From the NCBI GenBank assembly GCA_023424235.1, contig JAFAEB010000213.1:1-13091 (forward strand): a DNA stretch of 13,091 nt, read 5' to 3'. The notes beneath the pieces were generated by a model. The model did not search any database. It had not been told where the DNA came from and saw only the letters and a program-made list of their open reading frames with translations. Position 1 is the stretch's first letter. Each line of letters opens with the position of its first letter. This document shows positions 1 to 7,306 of the stretch, one piece after another. Made by a program: the position numbers and the translations under genes. Source of the DNA: Bacillota bacterium (lineage in GTDB: Bacteria; Bacillota; Clostridia; Lachnospirales; Lachnospiraceae).

Positions 1-749
1 ACTTTTTTGCTGGTTCCTAATAATTTTATAGATGCTCCAAGGGCTTTTGCATACTTAATATCAGTATCTGTAATTTTACTTATACCTTCCGTATAAATAT
101 CTTCAAAATCCACTTGCATTCCAAAAGATAGAGAAGAGAGAATTGCTATTTTTCTACATGCATCATAACCCTCTACGTCAGCTTCCGGATTTCGTTCTGC
201 ATATCCTTTTTCTTGTGCTTCCTTTAAGGCAGTTTGAAAGTCTATACCTTCATTACTCATCTTAGATAGAATATAGTTGGTTGTTCCGTTTAAGATACCA
301 GTTATTTCTTCTATCTCATCCGCTGTTAAGGATTGATTTAAAGGTCTTATTATTGGGATACCACCACCAACACTTGCTTCAAATAAGAAATTCGTATTAT
401 TTTCTTTGGATAAAGCAAGTAATTTTGCACCATGTTTTGCCACAAGTTCTTTGTTTGAGGTACAAACACTCTTACCATTTTCTAAAGCTGATTTCACAAA
501 GGTATAAGCAGGTTCTACACCCCCCATAACCTCAACAATTATATTTACATCCTTATCATTAAGTATTGTATTGTAGTCATGAACTATTTTTTCTTGAATT
601 GGATCCCCTGGAAAATCTCTTAAGTCTAGTACATATTTTACATTTATCTCTTGACCACAACGTTTCTTAATACTGTCTCCATTTAGATTTATTACTTCTA
701 CTACCCCTGAACCTACTGTGCCATATCCTAATACTGCTATATTTATCAT
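1..749 (-). CDS. hom: Homoserine dehydrogenase (3' end outside window)
   Basis: This enzyme reduces aspartate-4-semialdehyde to homoserine with NAD(P)H, the branch point to threonine and methionine, in the cytoplasm. The visible 249 residues start MINIAVLGYGTVGSG, a Rossmann nucleotide-binding glycine motif at residues 8-13. They continue with the family blocks NKELVAKHG (about 99-107), EASVGGGIPII (about 124-134), GILNGTTNYIL (about 150-160) and AERNPEADVEGYDA, which form the catalytic domain. A full enzyme is usually 400-430 residues, so the C-terminal part, including any ACT domain, lies left of the window. The start ATG (747-749) follows an AGAAAGAGG ribosome site. The gene lies 27 bases after the ACT-domain gene and is probably cotranscribed with it. 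I assembled this reading frame by hand from the minus strand; it is open to the edge and shows no damage. Confidence 0.95.
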   Translation of the reverse strand, partial: MINIAVLGYGTVGSGVVEVINLNGDSIKKRCGQEINVKYVLDLRDFPGDPIQEKIVHDYNTILNDKDVNIIVEVMGGVEPAYTFVKSALENGKSVCTSNKELVAKHGAKLLALSKENNTNFLFEASVGGGIPIIRPLNQSLTADEIEEITGILNGTTNYILSKMSNEGIDFQTALKEAQEKGYAERNPEADVEGYDACRKIAILSSLSFGMQVDFEDIYTEGISKITDTDIKYAKALGASIKLLGTSKK

Positions 750-776
750 AAAAACCTCTTTCTGCAATAAAGCTTA

Positions 777-1217
777 TTATTCTCTAGCTAATATTTTTAA
801 ATAATGTATTCCATTTATTGTCTCAATTTCATCAAATATAGTTACCGTATCAATCATGTGATTTGGAATTTCAACGCTAATGGTTAATGAAGCTATACCA
901 TTGACTGGTATGCTTTGATGAATTGTTAATATATTTGCATCATTTTTGGCTAAACTATTTAATACGGTAGAAAGTAAGCCAGGCTTATCATCTACTTGTA
1001 TCATAAAAGTTATGGTTTTTCCTTTGGTATTTTCATGAAAAGGAAATATATCATCCTTATATTTGTAAAAAGAGCTTCTACTTATACCAACAATATCTGC
1101 TGCATCTTGTACCGTAGTAACCTTTTCAGAATCTAATAATCGTTTTGCTTCAACGACTTTTAATAACACTTCCGGAATTGCTTTCTTTTTAACTATGAAA
1201 TATTTACTTTCGTCCAT
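777..1217 (-). CDS. UPF0735-type ACT domain protein (PheB-like)
   Basis: This is a 146-residue protein of the UPF0735/PheB family, probably a cytoplasmic amino-acid-sensing regulator; its exact ligand is unknown. The N-terminal part (about 1-60) ends in a helix-turn-helix-like stretch, VQDAADIVGISRSSFYKYKD, followed by FPF, both typical of the family. An ACT domain follows (about 66-142), with ITFMIQVDDKPGLLSTVLNSLA and a NILTIHQSIPVNGIASLTISVEI core. I start at the ATG at 1215-1217 (MDESKYFIVKKKAIPE) because a GGGAGGG ribosome site (1221-1227) sits just upstream; an in-frame ATG at 1229 overlaps that site and would add only MGGN. The gene is 27 bases ahead of hom, which suggests feedback or transcriptional control of homoserine or threonine synthesis. 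That role is inference; the family assignment is firm. Confidence 0.93.
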   Translation of the reverse strand: MDESKYFIVKKKAIPEVLLKVVEAKRLLDSEKVTTVQDAADIVGISRSSFYKYKDDIFPFHENTKGKTITFMIQVDDKPGLLSTVLNSLAKNDANILTIHQSIPVNGIASLTISVEIPNHMIDTVTIFDEIETINGIHYLKILARE

Positions 1218-1281
1218 ATTCCCTCCCATTTATTCCGTTCTATCATGTACAAAATTTTAATCTTTATTCTTATTTTTTAGT

Positions 1282-1304
1282 ATGTGTTTCTACCAAAAAC
1301 ACAT
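1282..1304. repeat. Perfect inverted repeat in ACT-hom leader
   Basis: Arms ATGTGTTT (1282-1289) and AAACACAT (1297-1304) are perfect reverse complements around a 7-base spacer. The element lies 65 to 90 bases upstream of the ACT gene start, between its possible promoter and the ribosome site. It lacks a T-run on the minus strand, so it is not an obvious attenuator. An operator or RNA hairpin is possible; I see no T-box consensus. Confidence 0.5.
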
Positions 1305-1333
1305 GTCTTTCATAGAAAGATATACTACCATAA

Positions 1334-1362
1334 ATTATGCATAAATGCAATCACTTTTTGAA
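1334..1362 (-). promoter_or_regulatory. Possible promoter of ACT-hom operon
   Basis: On the minus strand a TTCAAA -35 (1357-1362) and a CATAAT -10 (1334-1339) are separated by 17 bases. This is the best SigA-like pair between the cheW terminator and the ACT gene, but neither hexamer is perfect, so the call is weak. Confidence 0.3.
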
Positions 1363-1370
1363 TAAAATTG

Positions 1371-1410
1371 CAAAAAAGAGATTGTATCTAAAATCTTAGA
1401 CACAATCTCT
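1371..1410 (-). terminator. Terminator of secA-prfB-cheW operon
   Basis: Arms 1377-1385 and 1402-1410 (AGAGATTGT/ACAATCTCT) pair perfectly. After one mismatch the stem continues for five more pairs to a 4-base loop. Reading the minus strand, a run of six T follows the stem (1372-1377). It lies about 30 bases after the cheW stop, so it ends that transcript. Confidence 0.88.
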
Positions 1411-1441
1411 ACTTATTTCGTCATTATTTATATTTTAAGTC

Positions 1442-1930
1442 TTAGTTATTATTTCCTACTAACTTCTCGATATGGTTCTTCTCAGAGCTTGATATAATAC
1501 CATTATGATCCAATAAGATTAACATTCTTCCATTGATATTTGCAACAGAATGAATATATGCCGTATCCTCACTTTTAACAATTATAGGAGTCTCACTAAT
1601 ATTATTATATGGTATTTCAATAATTTCTTTCACTTCGTCTACTTCATATGCCATAAGGATCCCTTGGGATTTGGTTACAATTAGTTTGGTATTGCTATCT
1701 ACTTCCTTCTCATTAAGACCGAACTTCTTTCTTAGGCTGTAAACAGGAATAACATCCCCTCTTAAATTAATAATACCACGAATATAAGAAGGTGCATTTG
1801 GAATGCGAACTAAATCCATGTACTTTTCAATTGCATTTACTAGCATAATATCTAGACCATATTCTTCATTACCTAACTTAAAAATAACTTGTTTTGTATG
1901 CTTACCTTGATATAATTGTTTTGCTTCCAT
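1442..1930 (-). CDS. cheW: CheW chemotaxis coupling protein
   Basis: CheW bridges the histidine kinase CheA and methyl-accepting receptors in signalling arrays at the membrane. The 162-residue product is a single CheW domain. It starts with a KQVIFKLGNEEYGLDI strand segment (about 13-28), has the characteristic RIPNAPSYIRGIINLRGDVIPVYSLRKKFGL block (about 42-72), and later KLIVTKSQGILMAYEVDEVKEIIEIP. There is no receiver domain, so it is CheW rather than CheV. The ribosome site GGGAG is 6 bases before the ATG. The gene lies 40 bases after prfB on the same strand with no terminator between, and a strong terminator follows it, so it appears to be the last gene of the secA operon. No other che genes are visible here, which makes the location notable. 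Confidence 0.93.
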   Translation of the reverse strand: MEAKQLYQGKHTKQVIFKLGNEEYGLDIMLVNAIEKYMDLVRIPNAPSYIRGIINLRGDVIPVYSLRKKFGLNEKEVDSNTKLIVTKSQGILMAYEVDEVKEIIEIPYNNISETPIIVKSEDTAYIHSVANINGRMLILLDHNGIISSSEKNHIEKLVGNNN

Positions 1931-1970
1931 ACTAAACTCCCATCTGCGTATGCTTTATCACTGAGTACTT

Positions 1971-3093
1971 TTAATCTTTCTTAGCATTGTTAATACTGTT
2001 CATTTTTAAATATTCATTTATAAAGTGGTCGATATTACCATCAAGAACTTGGGTAGCATTTCCTATCTCTGCATTCGTTCTATGATCCTTTACTAATGTA
2101 TAAGGTTGTAATACATAAGAGCGTATTTGATTACCAAATCCAATTTCCTTTATTTCACCACGAATATCAGAAACCTTTTCCAAATTCTCTTGTTGTTTTA
2201 ATAAATAAAGTTTCGCTTTTAACATCTGCATCGCTTTATCTTTATTCTGAAATTGAGAACGTTCATTTTGACATTGAACTACAATTCCTGATGGAATATG
2301 AGTGATACGTATGGCAGAAGAAGTTTTATTAACATGCTGTCCTCCTGCACCACTAGCACGATAGGTATCAATTCTTAAATCCGCATCTTCAATTTCAATT
2401 CCAGTATCTTCTTCAATATCTGGCATAACATCACAAGAAACAAAAGAGGTTTGTCTTTTACCAGCTGCATTAAATGGAGAGATACGTACGAGTCTGTGTA
2501 CGCCTCTTTCTGACTTTAAATATCCATATGCATTAAAACCATTAATTTGTATGGTAATGGATTTAATACCAGCTTCTTCTCCATCAAGGTAATCAAGTAT
2601 TTCAACCGAAAAGCCTTTCTTATCAGCCCACTTTTGATACATACGACTTAGCATACTTGCCCAATCACAGCTTTCTGTACCACCTGCTCCTGCATGAAGC
2701 GTAAGTATTGCATTACATTTATCATACTCATGTGACAGCAGTGTGCTAAGTCTTAGTTTATCATAGTGAGAGATAAAAGCTTTTAAACATTCATCAATTT
2801 CACTTACTAGAGACGAATCATTTTCTTCATAACCCATCTCTAAAAGTGTTTCTATATCTTCATATTCGGTTTTTAAATCCTTAAAATCATCTATAATATC
2901 TTTTAGATTTTTTAATTCTTTAACATAATCAGAAGCCTTTTTGGTGTCATCCCAAAAGTTTGCTTCTTCCATGATTCGTTCAATTAAAGTAATACGTTCC
3001 TGCTTATTAAACAGGTCAAAGTGAATCCCTCAGTTCCATTAATGGTTTTTGATAGGAATTAAGTGTAAACTTAAATTGATCTAATTCAACCAT
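1971..3093 (-). CDS. prfB: Peptide chain release factor 2 (programmed +1 frameshift)
   Basis: RF2 recognises UGA and UAA stop codons on the ribosome and triggers peptide release. The first 25 codons begin at the ATG at 3091-3093 and run to an in-frame TGA at 3016-3018. Slipping +1 at CTT-T (skipping base 3018) continues in the frame of the main reading frame, giving 373 residues, close to the usual 365-370. The stop-recognition tripeptide SPF falls at residues 205-207 and the catalytic GGQ at 250-252 (RASGAGGQHVNKT), matching E. coli numbering. The ribosome site GAGGTGA lies 5 bases before the start, and the gene begins 16 bases after the secA stop, so translation is probably coupled. A start at the internal ATG (2972) would drop the conserved N terminus, so I reject it. 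Expression should be self-limiting through UGA readthrough at the shift site. Confidence 0.96.
3015..3031 (-). promoter_or_regulatory. RF2 programmed +1 frameshift site
   Basis: On the minus strand the codons read CTG AGG GAT TCA CTT TGA C. The CTT-TGA-C slip site is identical to the known prfB signal, and the AGG codon sits in the same place as the internal Shine-Dalgarno of E. coli prfB. Here the purine run is only GAGGG rather than AGGGGG. When RF2 is scarce the ribosome pauses at TGA and slips onto TTT, then reads GAC. Confidence 0.93.
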
Positions 3094-3109
3094 ATAATCA
3101 CCTCTTTCC

Positions 3110-5683
3110 TTAAGCAGTTTTTCCGTGACAGTGTTTATATTTTTTACCACTACCACATGGGCATGGATCATTTGGTTGTACTTTTTTCGTTGCACGTTTT
3201 ACAGGTGCTTTTGCAAGAGTTTCATCTTTATTGGTTCCAGTAACTTTTGCTACTTGTTCTCTTTCAACCTTTTGTTCAATTCTAACATGCATTAATGCTT
3301 TTACAGTATCTTCTCTAATCGCATTCGTCATTTCATCAAACATTTCAAAGCCCATAAATTTAAACTCTACTAATGGATCTCTTTGACCATATGCTTGTAA
3401 ACCAATACCTTGGCGCAATTGGTCCATATCATCAATATGATCCATCCATTTTCTATCTATTACCTTTAATAAGATTACACGCTCAACTTCTCTTAAATGT
3501 TCTTTTTCTGGGAAATCAGCTTCTTTTTCTTCATATAGTTTTACTGCTTCTTCTTTTAAGTTCTGAATTAAAACATTCTTCTTCATATGTTTCATTTCAT
3601 CACTAGATAAAGATATCGGTTCAATTGGGATAATTGGAAGTAATATATTATTTAATTCATTTAAATCCCATTCTTCTGGTAAACTATCATCACTAATTGT
3701 TTTATTAACACTAGCTTCTACTGTATCTGTAATCATTTTAAATATGGAGTCTCTCATACTCTCTCCATCTAAAACTTTTCTTCTCTCTGCATATATGATT
3801 TCTCTTTGGTCATTGTTAACCTGATCATATTCAAGAAGGTTCTTTCTGATACCATAGTTGTTATTTTCAATACGTTTTTGAGCCTTTTCAATTGCATTGC
3901 TTAGCATTTTATGCTCAATTTGCTCCCCTTCTGGAAGACCAAGTGAAGTAAACATATTCATTAAACGTTCTGATCCAAATAGACGCATTAAATCATCTTC
4001 TAAGGATATATAGAAACGAGATTCACCAGGATCGCCTTGACGTCCAGCTCTACCACGTAACTGATTGTCGATACGTCTAGACTCATGTCTTTCGGTACCA
4101 ATGATCTTTAAGCCTCCGTTTTCGACTACACCTTCACCAAGCTTAATATCCGTACCACGACCCGCCATGTTAGTAGCTATGGTTACAGCACCGTATTGTC
4201 CAGCATCTGCAATGATTTCTGCTTCTAACTCATGGAACTTTGCGTTTAATACTTTATGAGTAATATTTTTTCTCTTTAATAAATCACTGATTTCTTCTGA
4301 AGCTTCTATTGTAATTGTACCAACTAAAACCGGTTGTCCTTTTCTATGTGATTCAACGATTTCATTAATAACTGCATTTAACTTTTCTTTTTTTGTTTTG
4401 TATACAGCATCTTGATGATCCATACGTGCAACTGGTAAATTGGTTGGAACTTCGATAACGTCCATACCATAGATATCTCTAAATTCCTTCTCTTCTGTAA
4501 GAGCAGTACCAGTCATACCACATTTCTTTTCATATTTATTAAAGAAGTTCTGGAATGTAATCGTTGCAAGTGTTTTACTTTCTCTTTTAACTTTAACCTT
4601 TTCCTTTGCTTCTATCGCTTGATGTAATCCGTCTGAATAACGTCTACCTGGCATAATACGTCCAGTAAACTCATCAACAATAAGAACTTCATCGTCTTTT
4701 ACTACATAATCTTTATCACGATGCATTAAGCTATGTGCACGTAATGCTAGGATAATATTATGTTGTATTTCAAGATTTTCAGGGTCTGCAAGGTTTTCTA
4801 ATTTAAAGAAATTCTCTACTTTTTCAACACCTTCTGCAGTTAAGTTTACATTCTTTTCTTTTTCATTAACAATGTAATCCCCTGTTTCTTCGATTTCTTC
4901 TTTCATAATTGCTGCCATTTTAGTAAGCTCAGCACTTTGTGTTCCACGTACTAATTGTCTTGCTAAGATATCACATGCTTCATATAACTTAGTAGACTTT
5001 CCACTTTGTCCAGATATGATAAGAGGAGTTCTAGCTTCATCAATTAATACAGAGTCAACCTCATCAATGATTGCATAGTGTAAGGATCGTTGTACTAATT
5101 GTTCCTTATAAATAACCATATTATCTCTTAGATAATCAAAACCTAATTCATTATTGGTAGCATAAGTTATATCGCAATTATAGGCTTCACGTCTTTGTTC
5201 GTTATCCATGCTGTTTAAGATAACACCAACTTTTAGTCCAAGGAATTCATGTATTTGTCCCATCCACTCAGCATCACGTTTCGCTAAGTAATCATTTACT
5301 GTTACAATGTGAACACCCTTTTCTTCTAATGCATTTAAATAAGCAGGTAAAGTAGAAACTAATGTTTTACCTTCACCTGTACGCATTTCTGTTATTCTAC
5401 CTTGATGTAAGATTACACCACCTATTAATTGAACACGGTAATGTCTCATACCTAATGTTCTCTTAGCAGCCTCTCTAACTACTGCATAAGCTTCAACTAA
5501 TAGATCATCTAAAGTTTCACCATTCTTAAGTCTATTTTTAAATTCATTCGTTTTGTTCTTTAACTCAGCATCAGATAGCTTTTCATAAGTTGGTTCTAGT
5601 GCCTCTATTTTATCAACTAAAGGTATTATTCTCTTTAGCTCCCTTTGGCTATGTGTACCAAATATCTTATTGATAAAACTCAT
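3110..5683 (-). CDS. secA: Preprotein translocase ATPase SecA
   Basis: SecA is the motor that pushes unfolded preproteins through the SecYEG channel at the membrane. The 857-residue product has the usual length and order: nucleotide-binding domain 1 with Walker A GEGKT (103-107) and the DEAD-like DEVD (207-210), the preprotein cross-linking domain, NBD2 with NMAGRGTDI and the QLRGRAGRQGDPG arginine-finger block, then the helical scaffold and wing domains. It ends in the zinc-binding tail CPCGSGKKYKHCH (C841, C843, C852, H853), which contacts SecB-like partners, lipids or ribosomes. The ATG follows an AGGAGTG ribosome site. It is the first gene of a secA-prfB-cheW operon; prfB starts 16 bases downstream. 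It is the housekeeping SecA1 type; nothing suggests an accessory SecA2. Confidence 0.98.
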   Translation of the reverse strand: MSFINKIFGTHSQRELKRIIPLVDKIEALEPTYEKLSDAELKNKTNEFKNRLKNGETLDDLLVEAYAVVREAAKRTLGMRHYRVQLIGGVILHQGRITEMRTGEGKTLVSTLPAYLNALEEKGVHIVTVNDYLAKRDAEWMGQIHEFLGLKVGVILNSMDNEQRREAYNCDITYATNNELGFDYLRDNMVIYKEQLVQRSLHYAIIDEVDSVLIDEARTPLIISGQSGKSTKLYEACDILARQLVRGTQSAELTKMAAIMKEEIEETGDYIVNEKEKNVNLTAEGVEKVENFFKLENLADPENLEIQHNIILALRAHSLMHRDKDYVVKDDEVLIVDEFTGRIMPGRRYSDGLHQAIEAKEKVKVKRESKTLATITFQNFFNKYEKKCGMTGTALTEEKEFRDIYGMDVIEVPTNLPVARMDHQDAVYKTKKEKLNAVINEIVESHRKGQPVLVGTITIEASEEISDLLKRKNITHKVLNAKFHELEAEIIADAGQYGAVTIATNMAGRGTDIKLGEGVVENGGLKIIGTERHESRRIDNQLRGRAGRQGDPGESRFYISLEDDLMRLFGSERLMNMFTSLGLPEGEQIEHKMLSNAIEKAQKRIENNNYGIRKNLLEYDQVNNDQREIIYAERRKVLDGESMRDSIFKMITDTVEASVNKTISDDSLPEEWDLNELNNILLPIIPIEPISLSSDEMKHMKKNVLIQNLKEEAVKLYEEKEADFPEKEHLREVERVILLKVIDRKWMDHIDDMDQLRQGIGLQAYGQRDPLVEFKFMGFEMFDEMTNAIREDTVKALMHVRIEQKVEREQVAKVTGTNKDETLAKAPVKRATKKVQPNDPCPCGSGKKYKHCHGKTA

Positions 5684-5767
5684 ACTCTTTTCACTCCTGT
5701 ACTATTTAGATTCAGTAGGTAAATGAAACCATCCCTCATTTTCCTTTTAATTAGCAGTTCAAACTAT

Positions 5768-5796
5768 ATTGTATCATTTACAAGATGACTATTCAA
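5768..5796 (-). promoter_or_regulatory. Probable secA operon promoter
   Basis: On the minus strand TTGAAT (5791-5796) and TACAAT (5768-5773) are 17 bases apart, with TGA directly before the -10 (extended -10). Transcription would start near 5761, leaving a leader of about 78 bases before the secA ATG. Confidence 0.6.
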
Positions 5797-5824
5797 CATT
5801 TTTCTTATTCACTAAAGTAAACAT

Positions 5825-5925
5825 TTCATGAATAAACCATGAATTATCGGTTCATATATGAAATTTTTATATATAATTTACACATTTATAGCATTCAATA
5901 CCAATATAAGTAAATGTAGTGTAAA
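5825..5925. repeat. Palindromes and inverted repeat upstream of secA promoter
   Basis: This covers most of the 315-base gap between hpf and secA that is not promoter or terminator. It holds the perfect palindromes TTCATGAA (5825-5832) and TTCATATATGAA (5851-5862). It also holds an imperfect inverted repeat: TTTACAC-ATTTA (5877-5888) pairs with TAAAT-GTA-GTGTAAA (5911-5925), with a 3-base bulge and a 22-base spacer. All lie upstream of the predicted -35, so they could be operator sites, but AT-rich DNA produces such symmetry by chance. I see no gene here. Confidence 0.35.
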
Positions 5926-5944
5926 TCCTATCAGTAAATTTCCG

Positions 5945-5977
5945 AATAAAAATCGGGCTGTAATCACAGCCCGATTT
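5945..5977 (-). terminator. Terminator of hpf
   Basis: A 12-bp perfect GC-rich stem (5950-5961 with 5966-5977) closes a 4-base loop. On the minus strand it is followed by a T-rich tail. It begins 22 bases after the hpf stop and isolates hpf from secA. Confidence 0.93.
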
Positions 5978-5998
5978 ATTCATAAATTTTTATTAAAA

Positions 5999-6526
5999 TT
6001 AATATTCAGGTTCAATTAATCCGTAAGTATTACCTTTACGTTTATAAACTACATTTACTTCATCTGTTTCAGCATTACGATACACGAAGAAATTATGTCC
6101 TAATAGTTCCATTTGAATACATGCCTCTTCTGGATCCATTGGTTTAATGGCAAATCTTTTGCTTTTAACTATCCTTATTTCTTCTTCTTCCCCATCCTCT
6201 TCTTCTAGGAAGCTTACTGATAGATTTGCTTGGGATTGTTTTTGATCAATTAGTTTATTTTTATATTTTCTTAACTGACGTTCAATTATTTCTTCTACTA
6301 AATCGATGGATATATACATATCATTTGTAGTCTGCTCAGCACGTATGATATTACCCTTTATAGGTATAGTAACCTCGATTTTTTGTCTGTCTTTTTCAAC
6401 ACTCATAGTTACATGTACTTCAGTATCAGGAGTAAAATATCGTTCTAGCTTTCCTATCTTTTCATAAACAGCACCCTTAAGACCTTCTGTTACATCAATA
6501 TTTTTACCGCTAATAATATAACGCAT
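5999..6526 (-). CDS. hpf: Long-form ribosome hibernation promoting factor
   Basis: Long HPF silences ribosomes in slow growth by occupying the mRNA/tRNA channel of the 30S subunit and pairing 70S into 100S dimers. The 175-residue product has the N-terminal domain (about 1-97, MRYIISGKNIDVTEGLKG through the helix EEIIERQLRKYKNKL), an acidic linker (about 98-118, EEEDGEEEE), and the C-terminal dimerisation domain (about 119-175, KRFAIKPMDPEEACIQMELLGHNFFVYRN...NVVYKRKGNTYGLIEPEY). I start at the ATG at 6524-6526 because the AGGAG ribosome site (6536-6540) is 9 bases away; a TTG at 6535 abuts that site and is too close. Its own promoter and terminator make it a single-gene unit. The hpf-secA-prfB order is common in Firmicutes. 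Confidence 0.96.
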   Translation of the reverse strand: MRYIISGKNIDVTEGLKGAVYEKIGKLERYFTPDTEVHVTMSVEKDRQKIEVTIPIKGNIIRAEQTTNDMYISIDLVEEIIERQLRKYKNKLIDQKQSQANLSVSFLEEEDGEEEEIRIVKSKRFAIKPMDPEEACIQMELLGHNFFVYRNAETDEVNVVYKRKGNTYGLIEPEY

Positions 6527-6570
6527 AATGATCAACTCCTTTTAACTTTCTTTTATAACTTTGTACACAT

Positions 6571-6599
6571 ATTATAGCACATTTGATATAAAGTGACAA
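6571..6599 (-). promoter_or_regulatory. hpf promoter
   Basis: On the minus strand TTGTCA (6594-6599) and TATAAT (6571-6576) have a 17-base spacer and a TGC extended -10. Five of six -35 bases and all -10 bases match SigA consensus. The leader would be about 38 bases. Confidence 0.8.
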
Positions 6600-7182
6600 G
6601 CAATTTAAATTTAGTTGTTTAGTAATATACATAAATATTGTATTTTTGCACATAATATGACATATATCATCATTAAACTTAGTAATTTCTACATTCGTCG
6701 AATTATTTCGTCAATGTTTGCGAATTGTATAACAAATCAAATAGTTATTTGACAATAAACTTCAGCCAATAATTCATTCAATAAGTAGCTTATTTTCCCC
6801 CTTTTATCATTACTAACAAAACAAATTTTCTTCTTGACAGTTTGTCTACCCACATGAAAAATACATTTAGATTGTGGATAATGTGGATAACTCCGTGTAT
6901 AACTTTATTTTGTAGTAAAATCAAACCCTTCAATTGTGGATAACTTTTTAATAAAATGTGGTAGTTTCTTTTCTAAAAATCCATCACATAAAAAAACTTT
7001 GTAACTTTTGTGCATTTTGTACAAGCTTATTCTTATGTGAATAAAAAGATGGATTATAGTTAAATTACGAAAAATAAACTATTTCATAAAAAAACTTCAA
7101 TTATCAAAACATTTTATAACTTTTCTTATTATACGTATTATTGACTGAAAAATTCAAGTATAAAGTTAAATTATAATAAATA
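6600..7182. other. Long AT-rich non-coding region
   Basis: Between hpf and the NlpC/P60 gene there is no convincing reading frame on either strand; the short ones lack ribosome sites. The stretch is very AT-rich. It contains the DnaA-box cluster listed separately, a C-run in a T-rich context near 6796, and, right of the boxes (about 7045-7182), a long A/T-dominated segment that would melt easily. I see no rRNA, tRNA or recognisable riboswitch. Confidence 0.7.
6873..7044. promoter_or_regulatory. Cluster of DnaA boxes
   Basis: The consensus DnaA box in reverse form, TGTGGATAA (TTATCCACA on the other strand), occurs perfectly at 6873-6881, 6882-6890 (directly abutting the first) and 6935-6943. 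Looser copies are at 6894-6902 (CGTGTATAA) and 7036-7044 (TGTGAATAA, which fits TTATNCACA). All five point the same way. Such clusters bind the initiator DnaA at origins and at some non-origin chromosomal sites. No dnaA, dnaN or rpmH gene is visible, so a DnaA-titrating or regulatory site is more likely than the origin. Confidence 0.75.
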
Positions 7183-7266
7183 AATTAAGGCTCTATGCCA
7201 AATATAAAGGTTTATTGATTATCCTTTTATTGACACGAGCCTTAATTCTATCATTCATAATGATAG
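7183..7266 (-). terminator. Probable terminator structure after NlpC/P60 gene
   Basis: Arms 7183-7193 and 7237-7247 (AATTAAGGCTC/GAGCCTTAATT) are an 11-bp perfect inverted repeat with a 43-base loop that itself contains a small AAAGG/CCTTT stem. On the minus strand the outer stem is followed by TTATTTATT. Just before it lies a second hairpin with 8-bp arms (7248-7255, 7259-7266) and a 3-base loop. The position after the hydrolase stop suits a terminator, but the large loop is unusual. Confidence 0.5.
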
Positions 7267-7306
7267 TATTCCTTATTTAGTTTATGTTCATACATTACTT
7301 TTAATT

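Noticed and set aside
1230..1376. T-box or other amino-acid riboswitch ahead of the ACT-hom operon
   Set aside because: The conserved T-box sequence (AAGGGTGGAACCGCG or a close variant) is absent and there is no terminator-like hairpin before the ACT gene.
6834..6862. TTGACA on the plus strand as a possible promoter facing the DnaA boxes
   Set aside because: There is no acceptable -10 at 16-18 bases (AAAAAT only), and no gene or RNA lies downstream on that strand.
6855..6944. 29-codon plus-strand frame overlapping the DnaA boxes
   Set aside because: It has no ribosome site, a composition dominated by the repeated TGTGGATAA boxes, and no recognisable protein features.
6873..7182. Chromosomal replication origin
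   Set aside because: dnaA, dnaN, rpmH and other origin neighbours are absent and surrounding genes are typical interior genes; the boxes are reported as a cluster without the origin claim.
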